Assembly: GCA_041158225.1 (NCBI GenBank)
Contig: JBEBBU010000174.1
Span: forward strand, 1-24,355
From: JBEBBU01 sp041158225
Lineage (GTDB): Bacteria > Pseudomonadota > Gammaproteobacteria > Methylococcales > Methylococcaceae
Length of the DNA stretch: 24,355 bases
Direction of reading: 5' to 3'
Shown piece by piece: positions 15,429 through 22,241 of this stretch. Positions within the stretch are counted from its first letter, which is position 1, and each line of letters opens with the position of its first letter. Made by a program: the position numbers and the translations under genes. The notes under the pieces are model-generated. The model worked only from the letters and a program-made list of their open reading frames with translations. It was not told the DNA's origin and did not search any database.

Positions 15429-18032
15429 ATGAACAGTGCGGAAGTACGGGCCCGTTTTATCGAGTTCTTTGAAAAGCAGGGGCATACCGCGGTGGCCTCC
15501 AGTTCGCTGGTGCCCGGTAATGATCCCACCCTGCTGTTCACCAATGCAGGCATGGTGCAGTTCAAGGATGTTTTTCTGGGTCGTGATGATCGTCCTTACC
15601 AGCGCGCAGTGTCCTCGCAGCGCTGTGTGCGTGCAGGCGGCAAGCATAATGATCTGGAGAATGTAGGGTATACCGCACGTCACCATACCTTCTTCGAGAT
15701 GCTGGGCAATTTCAGTTTCGGTGACTATTTCAAGCGCGAAGCCATTCATTTTGCCTGGGCGTTTCTTACCCGTGAGCTGGCGCTGCCGCCAGAGCGCCTC
15801 TGGGTTACGGTGTATATTGAAGACAGCGAAGCTGAACGTATCTGGCTGGAAGAAATCGGTGTTGACCCGGCCCGCCTGACCAGAATAGCAGGTAGTGACA
15901 ATTTCTGGTCCATGGGGGATACCGGTCCCTGCGGCCCCTGCAGCGAAATCTTTTTTGACCACGGCCCCGAGATTGCCGGTGGTCCGCCTGGCAGTCCTGA
16001 TCAGGACGGCGACCGTTATATCGAAATCTGGAATCTGGTGTTCATGCAGTATGAGCGCTCTGCTGATGGTGTGCTGACACCACTGCCTCAGCCATCCGTG
16101 GATACCGGTATGGGGCTGGAGCGTATCGCTGCAGTCATGCAGCGCGTGCACAGCAATTATGAGATCGACCTTTTCCAGCATCTGTTGCGCGCTGTCGCGG
16201 CCATTGCCGGCATTGCCGATGAGGGGCAGGCGTCACTGCGGGTGGTGGCCGATCATATACGCTCCTGTGCCTTCCTGATTACGGATGGCGTCGTGCCTTC
16301 CAATGAGGGGCGTGGCTATGTACTTCGGCGCATTGTCAGGCGCGCCATCCGTCATGGCTACAAGCTGGGTATCCGCGATGTGTTTTTTTACCGTCTGGTT
16401 CAGCCGCTGGTGGAGCAGATGGGGGATGCCTATCCTGAACTGAAGCAGGCCCAGTCTGTGGTGGAACAGGTGTTGCGCAAGGAGGAAGAGCGCTTTGCCG
16501 AGACGCTGGAACAGGGTATGCGTATCCTTGAGGCGGCGATCAGGCAGCTGGACGGCAGGACGATTCCCGGTGAAACTGCTTTCCTGCTTTATGACACCTA
16601 TGGTTTCCCGCTGGATCTGACTGCCGATGTGGCCCGGGAGCAGGGTTACACTGTCGATCAGGCTGGATTTGATATTGCCATGGACGAGCAGCGGCGTCGG
16701 GCGCGTGCCGCCAGTCATTTCAGCGTGGATTACACGCAGGATATCCAGATTGATGCGGATTGCCAGTTTGTCGGTTATGAGCATCTGGAGGCGGACACCA
16801 CGGTACTCGCGCTGTTTCGGGATGGCATCGAGGTTGATGTGCTCAAGGCTGGCGAAAGCGGCATGGTCGTGCTGGATGAGACCCCATTCTATGCCGAATC
16901 CGGTGGACAGGCAGGAGACGCAGGCTATCTGAGGGCTGACTCGGCCAGCTATCGCGTGCATGATACGCAGAAACAGGGTGGGCACCTTATCCTACATCAT
17001 GGCGCTGTCGAGCAGGGCCAGCTGTCCCGTGGCATGCGTCTTCACGCTGAAGTCAGTGCCGGGCAGCGTACGCAGACCGCACTGAATCACACCGCGACCC
17101 ATCTTCTGCATGCGGCACTGCGCCAGCATCTGGGGGAGCATGTCGGGCAGAAAGGATCGCTGGTCAATGCCGAGCGGCTGCGTTTTGACTTCTCCCATTT
17201 CGAGCCAATGACCCAGGAGCAGCTGCTGCTGGTCGAGAAGCAGGTTAACGCGCAGATCCGTGCCAATGTGGAAGTACTGGCGGACGTGATGGCCAAGGAT
17301 GACGCGCTGCAACTCGGTGCCATGGCGCTTTTTGGTGAAAAATACGGTGATGAGGTTCGGGTATTGCGGGTTGGCGGATTCTCAACTGAACTGTGCGGCG
17401 GTACGCATGCCAGGCGTTCGGGCGATATCGGATTTTTCAGGATTGTTGGCGAAACCGGTGTAGCCGCCGGTGTGAGGCGCATTGAGGCTGTCACTGGGGC
17501 TGGCGCCATGGAATGGGTGATCCAGGGGGAGCAGGCACTGCAGCGTATGGCTGAGCGTCTGAAAACCGCGCGTGACGGTGTAGAGGGCAGGATTGATCAG
17601 CTGATTGAGCGTGGTCGTACGCTGGAGAAGGAAATCGAGCGTCTGCGTGGCAAGCTGGCCAGCGCTGCAGGCAGTGATCTTGCAGCATCGGCGGTCGATG
17701 TGGAGGGTATCCGGGTGCTGGCGGCTCAGGTTGATGATGTCGATCCCAAGGCGCTGCGCGATATGGTCGATCAGCTCAAAAACAAGCTGGGGTCGGCAGC
17801 GGTGGTGCTGGCGACAGTACAGGAAGGTCGTGTCAGTCTGGTGGCGGGTGTCACGGCTGATCTGACTGGGCGCATCAAGGCAGGTGACCTGATAGGTCCG
17901 GTTGCGCAGGCGGTTGGTGGCAAGGGCGGTGGGCGTCCTGACATGGCTCAGGCGGGTGGTTCAGATGCTGCTGCCTTGCCGCAGGCGCTGACTGCAGTGC
18001 CTGGCTGGATCAGGGGGAAGCTGACAGCCTGA
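15429..18032 (+). CDS. alaS: Alanine-tRNA ligase
   Basis: Charges tRNA-Ala with alanine and edits mischarged Ser or Gly. The 867-residue product has the class II catalytic core (SSSLVPGNDPTLLFTNAGMV, RHHTFFEMLGNFSFGDYFK, DTGMGLERIAAVMQ). The editing domain carries the zinc-type motifs HTATHLLHAALRQHLG and CGGTHARRSGDIG. The C-terminal oligomerisation/DHHA1 domain ends with GGKGGGRPDMAQAGG. ATG at 15429 is preferred; GTG at 15417 is in frame, overlaps the recX stop and would add four residues. Neither has a strong Shine-Dalgarno. Length is close to E. coli AlaRS (876). It stands before lysC and csrA as in pseudomonads. Confidence 0.97.
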   Translation: MNSAEVRARFIEFFEKQGHTAVASSSLVPGNDPTLLFTNAGMVQFKDVFLGRDDRPYQRAVSSQRCVRAGGKHNDLENVGYTARHHTFFEMLGNFSFGDYFKREAIHFAWAFLTRELALPPERLWVTVYIEDSEAERIWLEEIGVDPARLTRIAGSDNFWSMGDTGPCGPCSEIFFDHGPEIAGGPPGSPDQDGDRYIEIWNLVFMQYERSADGVLTPLPQPSVDTGMGLERIAAVMQRVHSNYEIDLFQHLLRAVAAIAGIADEGQASLRVVADHIRSCAFLITDGVVPSNEGRGYVLRRIVRRAIRHGYKLGIRDVFFYRLVQPLVEQMGDAYPELKQAQSVVEQVLRKEEERFAETLEQGMRILEAAIRQLDGRTIPGETAFLLYDTYGFPLDLTADVAREQGYTVDQAGFDIAMDEQRRRARAASHFSVDYTQDIQIDADCQFVGYEHLEADTTVLALFRDGIEVDVLKAGESGMVVLDETPFYAESGGQAGDAGYLRADSASYRVHDTQKQGGHLILHHGAVEQGQLSRGMRLHAEVSAGQRTQTALNHTATHLLHAALRQHLGEHVGQKGSLVNAERLRFDFSHFEPMTQEQLLLVEKQVNAQIRANVEVLADVMAKDDALQLGAMALFGEKYGDEVRVLRVGGFSTELCGGTHARRSGDIGFFRIVGETGVAAGVRRIEAVTGAGAMEWVIQGEQALQRMAERLKTARDGVEGRIDQLIERGRTLEKEIERLRGKLASAAGSDLAASAVDVEGIRVLAAQVDDVDPKALRDMVDQLKNKLGSAAVVLATVQEGRVSLVAGVTADLTGRIKAGDLIGPVAQAVGGKGGGRPDMAQAGGSDAAALPQALTAVPGWIRGKLTA

Positions 18033-18119
18033 TCCGGTGGCAACCATGGTCAGGTCTGTCATGCCCGGTTTTAAGGGTGGCTTTAGGCATCATTAGGCAT
18101 AAAGAGTTCAGGAAACAGT

Positions 18120-19337
18120 ATGGCGTTGTTTGTTCATAAATACGGTGGCACATCGGTAGGTACGCCAGAGCGTATCCGCGAGGTGGCCGCCAATATCCTG
18201 CGTGCCCGTGCCCGCGGGGAGTCGCTGGTGGTTGTGGTCTCTGCCATGAGCGGAGAGACCAACCGGCTTATTTCTCTGGCCCAGGGGATGCAGGAGCGTC
18301 CCTGTTCGCGCGAGATGGATGTGCTGCTGTCGACAGGGGAGCAGGTCACCATTGCCCTGCTGAGTATGGCGCTGAAAAATCTTGGCTGTGATGCTGTGTC
18401 CTATACGGGCGGGCAGGTCAGGATTGTGACTGATAACAGTCATACCAAGGCACGTATTGTCGATATTGACACGGATCGCGTGCGTGATGATCTGGCGGCA
18501 GGCCGCGTAGTCGTAGTGGCGGGTTTTCAGGGTGTGACCGCTCAGGGTGATATCACGACGCTGGGACGTGGAGGTTCCGATACCACGGCGGTGGCATTGG
18601 CTGCTGCGCTTGGCGCTGAAGAATGCCTCATTTTTACTGACGTGGATGGGGTTTATACCACTGATCCACGGGTTGAGCCGCGCGCAAGGCGTCTTGACAT
18701 GATCACCTTTGAAGAAATGCTGGAGATGGCGAGCCTGGGTTCCAAAGTCCTGCAGATCCGCTCCGTCGAGTTTGCAGGCAAGTACAATGTGCCGCTCAGA
18801 GTCCTGTCCAGTTTTGTTGAGGGTCCTGGAACCCTGATTACCTATGAGGAAGCCGGTGTGGAAAAACCGTTGATTTCTGGGATCGCGTTCAATCGCGATG
18901 AAGCCAAGCTGACCCTGCTGGGGGTGCCCGACCGCCCTGGTACGGCCTACAGTATTCTGGGGCCCATTGCCGAGGCCAATATCGAAATCGATATGATCGT
19001 GCAGAATGTGGCGGGTGACCAGACGACTGACTTTACGTTTACGGTCCATCGCAATGACAGGGCCAGGGCGGAGGAGATACTGAAAGGTATCTGTGCTGAA
19101 CTGGGTGCGCGTGAGGTGACCAGTGATGACAAGATTGTCAAGGTGTCGCTGGTAGGGGTTGGCATGCGCTCCCATGCCGGTATTGCTGCGCGCATGTTTG
19201 AAACGCTGGCGCGGGAAGGCATCAATATCAGGATGATTTCAACCTCGGAAATCAAGATTTCCGTGGTGGTGGATGAGCGCTATCTGGAACTGGCGGTGCG
19301 TGCGCTGCACGAAGCGTTTGGGCTGGAAAGAGCTTAA
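18120..19337 (+). CDS. lysC: Aspartate kinase
   Basis: First enzyme of the aspartate pathway to lysine, threonine and methionine: phosphorylates L-aspartate with ATP. The 405-residue product has KYGGTSVG (7-14) and VVSAMSGETNRL, then GRGGSDTTAVALAAALGAEE and FTDVDGVYTTDPRVEPRARR in the kinase domain (1-250). Two ACT domains follow (about 265-330 and 345-405; DRPGTAYSILGPIAEANIEI, then VGMRSHAGIAARMFETLARE and INIRMISTSEIKISVVV). ACT domains imply feedback control by pathway amino acids. AGGA at 18110-18113 precedes the ATG by six bases. It resembles the monofunctional alpha2-beta2-type enzyme of Pseudomonas rather than ThrA/MetL fusions. Confidence 0.96.
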   Translation: MALFVHKYGGTSVGTPERIREVAANILRARARGESLVVVVSAMSGETNRLISLAQGMQERPCSREMDVLLSTGEQVTIALLSMALKNLGCDAVSYTGGQVRIVTDNSHTKARIVDIDTDRVRDDLAAGRVVVVAGFQGVTAQGDITTLGRGGSDTTAVALAAALGAEECLIFTDVDGVYTTDPRVEPRARRLDMITFEEMLEMASLGSKVLQIRSVEFAGKYNVPLRVLSSFVEGPGTLITYEEAGVEKPLISGIAFNRDEAKLTLLGVPDRPGTAYSILGPIAEANIEIDMIVQNVAGDQTTDFTFTVHRNDRARAEEILKGICAELGAREVTSDDKIVKVSLVGVGMRSHAGIAARMFETLAREGINIRMISTSEIKISVVVDERYLELAVRALHEAFGLERA

Positions 19338-19463
19338 GGGCTATGATTGCCTGAAGTGATGGGTTACAATACTCAACAGTGGTGCGCCTGAGCGGATAGT
19401 GGAAGTCAGCGTGTCAGGCATCGCCCAGCCGAGGCAAAAGCGGTAAGGACGAAGGAAGAGCAT

Positions 19464-19658
19464 ATGCTGATCTTGACCCGCAGGGTAGGTGAAACCTTGA
19501 TGATAGGCGATGAGGTGACTGTCACCGTACTCGGCGTCAAGGGCAATCAGGTACGTATTGGTGTAAGCGCACCTAAGGACGTATCTGTGCATCGCGAGGA
19601 AATCTACGAACGTATCCGCAAGGAGCATGAAACGGACGTAGACGAAGACATGGATTGA
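19464..19658 (+). CDS. csrA: Carbon storage regulator CsrA (RsmA)
   Basis: Dimeric RNA-binding protein that recognises GGA motifs in mRNA leaders and controls translation of many genes. The product is 64 residues: MLILTRRVGETLMIGDEVTV, GVKGNQVRIGVSAPKDVSVH and REEIYERI, with the binding residues L4, R6/R7 and R44-region typical of the family. The C-terminal tail is acidic (ETDVDEDMD). The leader includes AAGGAC and AAGGAA at about 19445-19457, overlapping the Shine-Dalgarno, so autoregulation is plausible. It sits after lysC and directly before tRNA-Ser, a common gammaproteobacterial order. Confidence 0.97.
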   Translation: MLILTRRVGETLMIGDEVTVTVLGVKGNQVRIGVSAPKDVSVHREEIYERIRKEHETDVDEDMD

Positions 19659-19681
19659 TCTTCGCCCGAAACAAAGTTTAT

Positions 19682-19773
19682 GGAGAGATGGCCGAGAGGC
19701 TGAAGGCGCTCCCCTGCTAAGGGAGTATAGGCGTTAAACCCTATCGAGGGTTCGAATCCCTCTCTCTCCGCCA
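19682..19773 (+). tRNA. tRNA-Ser (anticodon GCU)
   Basis: A 92-base class II tRNA with the CCA end encoded. The acceptor GGAGAGA (19682-19688) pairs with TCTCTCC (19763-19769), and the discriminator is G at 19770. The anticodon stem CTCCC/GGGAG (19709-19713 with 19721-19725) holds anticodon GCT at 19716-19718, reading AGC/AGU. The long variable arm TAGG/CCTA is typical of serine tRNAs. The T arm GAGGG-TTCGAAT-CCCTC is at 19746-19762. It lies 23 bases after csrA, as serV does in E. coli, but no arginine tRNAs follow here. Confidence 0.97.
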
Positions 19774-19783
19774 GTTAAAAGCG

Positions 19784-19834
19784 ACCCCTTGCAATGTCAG
19801 GAAATCTGGCGGTGCAAGGGGTTTCGTTTTTTCC
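19784..19834 (+). terminator. Strong intrinsic terminator after tRNA-Ser
   Basis: ACCCCTTGCA (19784-19793) pairs perfectly with TGCAAGGGGT (19813-19822), with a small CAG/CTG pairing inside the 19-base loop, followed by TTCGTTTTTT. It ends the csrA-tRNA-Ser transcript and isolates the following gene from it. Confidence 0.88.
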
Positions 19835-19911
19835 GGGGGTATGGCGACAGCGGGCTTCTGATGCCTGTATGCCAGGTTCCGTGGCGCGTTTTGCCGAAGT
19901 GGAGCAATGAC

Positions 19912-20475
19912 ATGGACAGGATCGATCAAGTCAGGCAGCTTGTTGGTGAGATTAACCGCCTGCACAGTGATTTTTCGGGTGATTATTTCGAACCCGGAAA
20001 AATAGAAAAAATCAATCTATCCAGAACCATCGGGCATGTGCCTGTTTCGCATATTTACCGGTATCGCCTGATGCTGCATGAAAGCATCAATGATTATCTG
20101 ATGACGGCGGATATTGAAATTAAATACTTTTATCGTGTGAAAACCCGTGAAAGTATAGATGACAAGATAGTGCGCTTCTCAAGCCGGGATGAGCAGTATC
20201 CGGTCAATAACTGGCTTAATGATATTTTTGGTGCCCGCATTATTCTTGCAGCAGATGAAATAGAGGCGGTTATTAACCTTCTGGGTGACTGGCAAGAAGA
20301 TTTTGGCCTGAAAAACTGGTATTTTCGCGAGAAAGATGGTTATCGTGGCCTGCATGTTGACTTTAAAAACAGGAGCAACTTCTATTTCCCTTGGGAGTTG
20401 CAAATCTGGGATGCTCAGGATATCCAGAGTAACATTAAAAATCACGAAAAGTTTAAGCGCGAATTTATTAGGTAA
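19912..20475 (+). CDS. RelA/SpoT-domain nucleotide (pyro)phosphotransferase, synthetase-only
   Basis: A 187-residue protein made of one RelA/SpoT synthetase domain, without HD hydrolase, TGS or ACT domains. Motifs in order: YRVKTRESIDDK (74-85), the basic loop binding ATP phosphates; NDIFGARII (103-111), with the metal-binding Asp; KDGYRGLH (141-148), with the Tyr that stacks on the acceptor nucleotide in RelA enzymes; ELQIWDAQ (162-169), with the second acidic residue; and HEKFK near the end. The key positions are kept, so activity is likely. ATG at 19912 has GGAG (19901-19904) seven bases upstream; the in-frame ATG at 19861 lacks one. It could be a small alarmone synthetase or a toxic relative. 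Its stop overlaps the next, broken gene by one base. Composition is clearly foreign. Confidence 0.82.
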   Translation: MDRIDQVRQLVGEINRLHSDFSGDYFEPGKIEKINLSRTIGHVPVSHIYRYRLMLHESINDYLMTADIEIKYFYRVKTRESIDDKIVRFSSRDEQYPVNNWLNDIFGARIILAADEIEAVINLLGDWQEDFGLKNWYFREKDGYRGLHVDFKNRSNFYFPWELQIWDAQDIQSNIKNHEKFKREFIR

Positions 20476-20764
20476 TGCCGCCCACAAGAAATTCTCATAT
20501 TGCCTATCTTGATTCAGTGCGCGGCCTGGCAGCGTTTTCTGTGCTGTGTTCGCATTACATAAAGGCTTACGATCTGCCGTGCAGAAGTGCGTTGTGTTAC
20601 CAGATGCTTAAAGCGCAGTGCCTGCCTATCATGCCCACGCCTGGTGGGCTGGGCTGATGTTCACGGTCTTTTGTGCGGTAGTGCTGGCTGATCTTAATTA
20701 TCGATGGGTAGAAATGCCAGCCATGTCTGCGTGTAGGGATTACAGGAGAAAATCACTGGAATGA
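20475..20764 (+). pseudogene. Acyltransferase-3 (OafA/YrhL-like) remnant with internal deletion and frame change
   Basis: The start, ATG overlapping the previous stop (TAATG), reads HIAYLDSVRGLAAFSVLCSH, the classic N-terminus of the membrane acyltransferase-3 family that O-acylates surface sugars. After about 50 residues the similarity ends and the frame closes at 20655-20657. In the frame shifted by one base, open from 20612 to 20764, AWWAGLMFTVFCAVVLADLN is followed by YRWVEMPA and a basic tail. This resembles the last membrane helix and C-terminus of the same family. Normal members have about 350-400 residues, so most of the middle is lost. The two ends being parts of one former gene is inference from family pattern and order. 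Confidence 0.75.
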
Positions 20765-20813
20765 CTTCACTGTATACGAACGCATTGCATGACCAGGCGC
20801 TTCAATCAGGCTT

Positions 20814-21611
20814 TCAGGACAGACTTTCCAGCAAATGTTCGTAGTTGTAGGGCTTTACGCTGATATCCCCCTTGAAGGGGTTGTCCAGTGCGGCAATCAG
20901 CGAGAACATGACACCGAGGAAGATGCAGTAAATCATTTCAAGAATTGCATGCGTCAAAAGTGAGGGCATGTGGAGAAAGTAAGACAGCAAAATGGACAGC
21001 AAAGCGCCTGCAATCATGACATTCCAGAATACGCTGGGAATCTTCTCGTTATAAACCGAATCAATCCTTATTTGGCGCTTGACGATCATCTGGTTGTATG
21101 AGTCAATGGCTTGGGTGAATATGATTCCTTGCCCTGCGCTATCGGGTTCATAGATTGTCAGCGTATGATGCAGTTCATCCATTGCCAGGCCGCACTCGTT
21201 AGGCGCCAGTCCATGCTGATGAGCTGGCCATTCGCGATTCACGATTGCATCCAGATAAACCAGTATCTGCTTCTGCAGCAATGAGTTGGTAGGGCTCCTG
21301 AGTGCGCTGATGTCCCTATTAAAGGTTGCTATCGCAGCGACCTCTTCACTGACATATCTTTCTACATCGTTAAAATTGTTCCAGTTTGCAACGGCAACCA
21401 GTCCGAGTAGTAGCCCGTACAAAACACCGACCCCTGATATAAAACCATTGACCGCCTCATTGGTTTCACTGGAGAGTCGGCATTTGGCATACAGAAAGCT
21501 TCTTGAAACAACCAGGCCGCCGACGCCAATGCAGCAGAATATGGTTATAGTGCATAGTGTGAGAGCCCATGTCGGCAATAAATATATGAAGTCTACAAGC
21601 ATGAGATTCAC
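20814..21611 (-). CDS. DUF4239 (bestrophin-like domain) membrane protein
   Basis: A 265-residue inner-membrane protein of unknown role. Predicted membrane segments lie at about 14-36, 57-77, 195-213 and 222-242, with a soluble helical stretch of about 115 residues between the second and third. The pattern NGFISGVGVLYGLLLGLVAV followed by ANWNNF, and the end SLIAALDNPFKGDISVKP, match the DUF4239 family as I remember it, a group distantly compared to bestrophin channels. The start is a GTG at 21611 with a weak GGA upstream; ATG at 21602 is an alternative. It faces the pseudogene tail to tail with 49 bases between and no clear terminator. Composition is intermediate between the RelA/SpoT gene and the core. 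Confidence 0.72.
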   Translation of the reverse strand: MNLMLVDFIYLLPTWALTLCTITIFCCIGVGGLVVSRSFLYAKCRLSSETNEAVNGFISGVGVLYGLLLGLVAVANWNNFNDVERYVSEEVAAIATFNRDISALRSPTNSLLQKQILVYLDAIVNREWPAHQHGLAPNECGLAMDELHHTLTIYEPDSAGQGIIFTQAIDSYNQMIVKRQIRIDSVYNEKIPSVFWNVMIAGALLSILLSYFLHMPSLLTHAILEMIYCIFLGVMFSLIAALDNPFKGDISVKPYNYEHLLESLS

Positions 21612-21712
21612 TGCGCATCCGGTCTGATCATTGCTGCATTCTGATGCAATTCATTTCTACTGGCAAGACTCCGGCTCCCTGCATGGCAGGCATTCAGATG
21701 GTCAGCCAAAAC

Positions 21713-21734
21713 GCTGTCAGGCCTGCCAGCTTTT
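21713..21734 (+). terminator. Weak terminator-like hairpin upstream of the rpsP promoter
   Basis: GCTG (21713-21716) and CAGC (21727-21730) pair with one inner mismatch and a further C-G, followed by TTTTAG. An alternative longer pairing is TGGCAGGC (21684-21691) with GCCTGCCA (21721-21728). No plus-strand gene ends just before it, so it may be a remnant of the transcript that once preceded rpsP. Confidence 0.3.
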
Positions 21735-21810
21735 AGTAGTCATGGCTGGCTTATGGCGGTCAGTGTTCCATCGCACGATGTCTGGATCGGGCTTGTTCGG
21801 CGGCTTGCAC

Positions 21811-21840
21811 TTGACCCTGTACGGCTGTAGTCGCTATAAT
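21811..21840 (+). promoter_or_regulatory. Near-consensus promoter of the rpsP operon
   Basis: TTGACC (21811-21816) and TATAAT (21835-21840), spacer 18, match 5/6 and 6/6 of the sigma70 consensus. This is the best promoter in the window, as expected for a ribosomal-protein operon. Transcription should begin near 21847. Confidence 0.8.
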
Positions 21841-21917
21841 TGCCTGTTTTATGGTTCGGGTAGCGTCTGTTCATGGGTGTGACCGGGCTTCTATGGTTTA
21901 TGAAAGTGGTGTTGTGC

Positions 21918-21946
21918 TGGCAAAGCAGGACTTTTCCATCTACAAT
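21918..21946 (+). promoter_or_regulatory. Possible second promoter of the rpsP operon
   Basis: TGGCAA (21918-21923) and TACAAT (21941-21946) are 17 bases apart. The -10 is good (5/6) and the -35 poor (3/6). It would start a transcript about 33 bases before rpsP. Confidence 0.3.
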
Positions 21947-21985
21947 ACACGGTTTTGAAATGATTGCTTTTCGTTGAGGCAGAGC

Positions 21986-22234
21986 ATGGTAACTATTCGT
22001 CTGGCCCGTTCAGGAGCCAAGAAGCGCCCTTTCTATCACCTGGTTGTCACTGACAGCCGTAACAAGCGTGATGGACGTTACATTGAGCGCGTAGGTTTTT
22101 TCAATCCTATTGCTCGTGGCAAGGAAGAGCGTCTGCGTGTGGATGATGAGCGCGTGAGCTACTGGGTAGGCACCGGTGCACAGACGTCTGACCGCGTGGC
22201 TTCACTGCTCAAGGAAGCTCGCAAGCAGGCGTAA
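21986..22234 (+). CDS. rpsP: 30S ribosomal protein S16
   Basis: Structural protein of the 30S body, needed early in assembly. The 82-residue product begins MVTIRLARSGAKKRPFYHLV and contains DSRNKRDGRYIERVGFFNP and the C-terminal GAQTSDRVASLLKEA. It is the same length as E. coli S16. ATG at 21986 follows GAGG (21976-21979) at six bases; an in-frame TTG at 21974 is rejected because it overlaps that Shine-Dalgarno. It is first gene of the four-gene operon rpsP-rimM-trmD-rplS, and rimM starts eight bases after its stop. Confidence 0.98.
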   Translation: MVTIRLARSGAKKRPFYHLVVTDSRNKRDGRYIERVGFFNPIARGKEERLRVDDERVSYWVGTGAQTSDRVASLLKEARKQA

Positions 22235-22241
22235 TGCGGGC

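Larger units (their letters stand above)
19774..21800. other. Accessory insert between tRNA-Ser and rpsP
   Basis: Bases here are visibly more A+T-rich than the core. Sample 60-base rows: 20101-20160 has 20 G/C, 19981-20040 has 23, 20221-20280 has 24, 21361-21420 has 28 and 20941-21000 has 27, against 37 in 18241-18300 inside lysC. It carries one intact foreign-looking gene, one pseudogene and one opposite-strand membrane protein, between two housekeeping clusters and directly behind a tRNA gene. No integrase or transposase, and no duplicated tRNA 3' end, was found. Limits are approximate. Confidence 0.55.
21612..21985. other. 374-base spacer holding the start region of the rpsP operon
   Basis: No gene is supported here: the open frame at 21631-21882 has no Shine-Dalgarno, no family pattern and runs across the rpsP promoter. 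The left part is the edge of the accessory insert. The right part holds the rpsP promoter(s) and a leader of about 139 bases in which I see only small hairpins such as TGCT/AGCA (21915-21927). Confidence 0.5.

Noticed and set aside
15180..16181. 333-codon minus-strand open frame opposite recX/alaS
   Set aside because: Antisense to two secure genes, no domain, no start signal.
18108..19175. 355-codon minus-strand open frame opposite lysC
   Set aside because: Antisense shadow of lysC with low-complexity His/Gln-rich composition and no recognisable domain.
21631..21882. 83-codon open frame before rpsP
   Set aside because: Runs across the rpsP promoter, lacks a Shine-Dalgarno and any recognisable pattern.
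19682..21985. Attachment-site repeat of the tRNA-Ser 3' end
   Set aside because: I searched downstream for a second copy of TTCGAATCCCTCTCTCTCCG and found none in the window.
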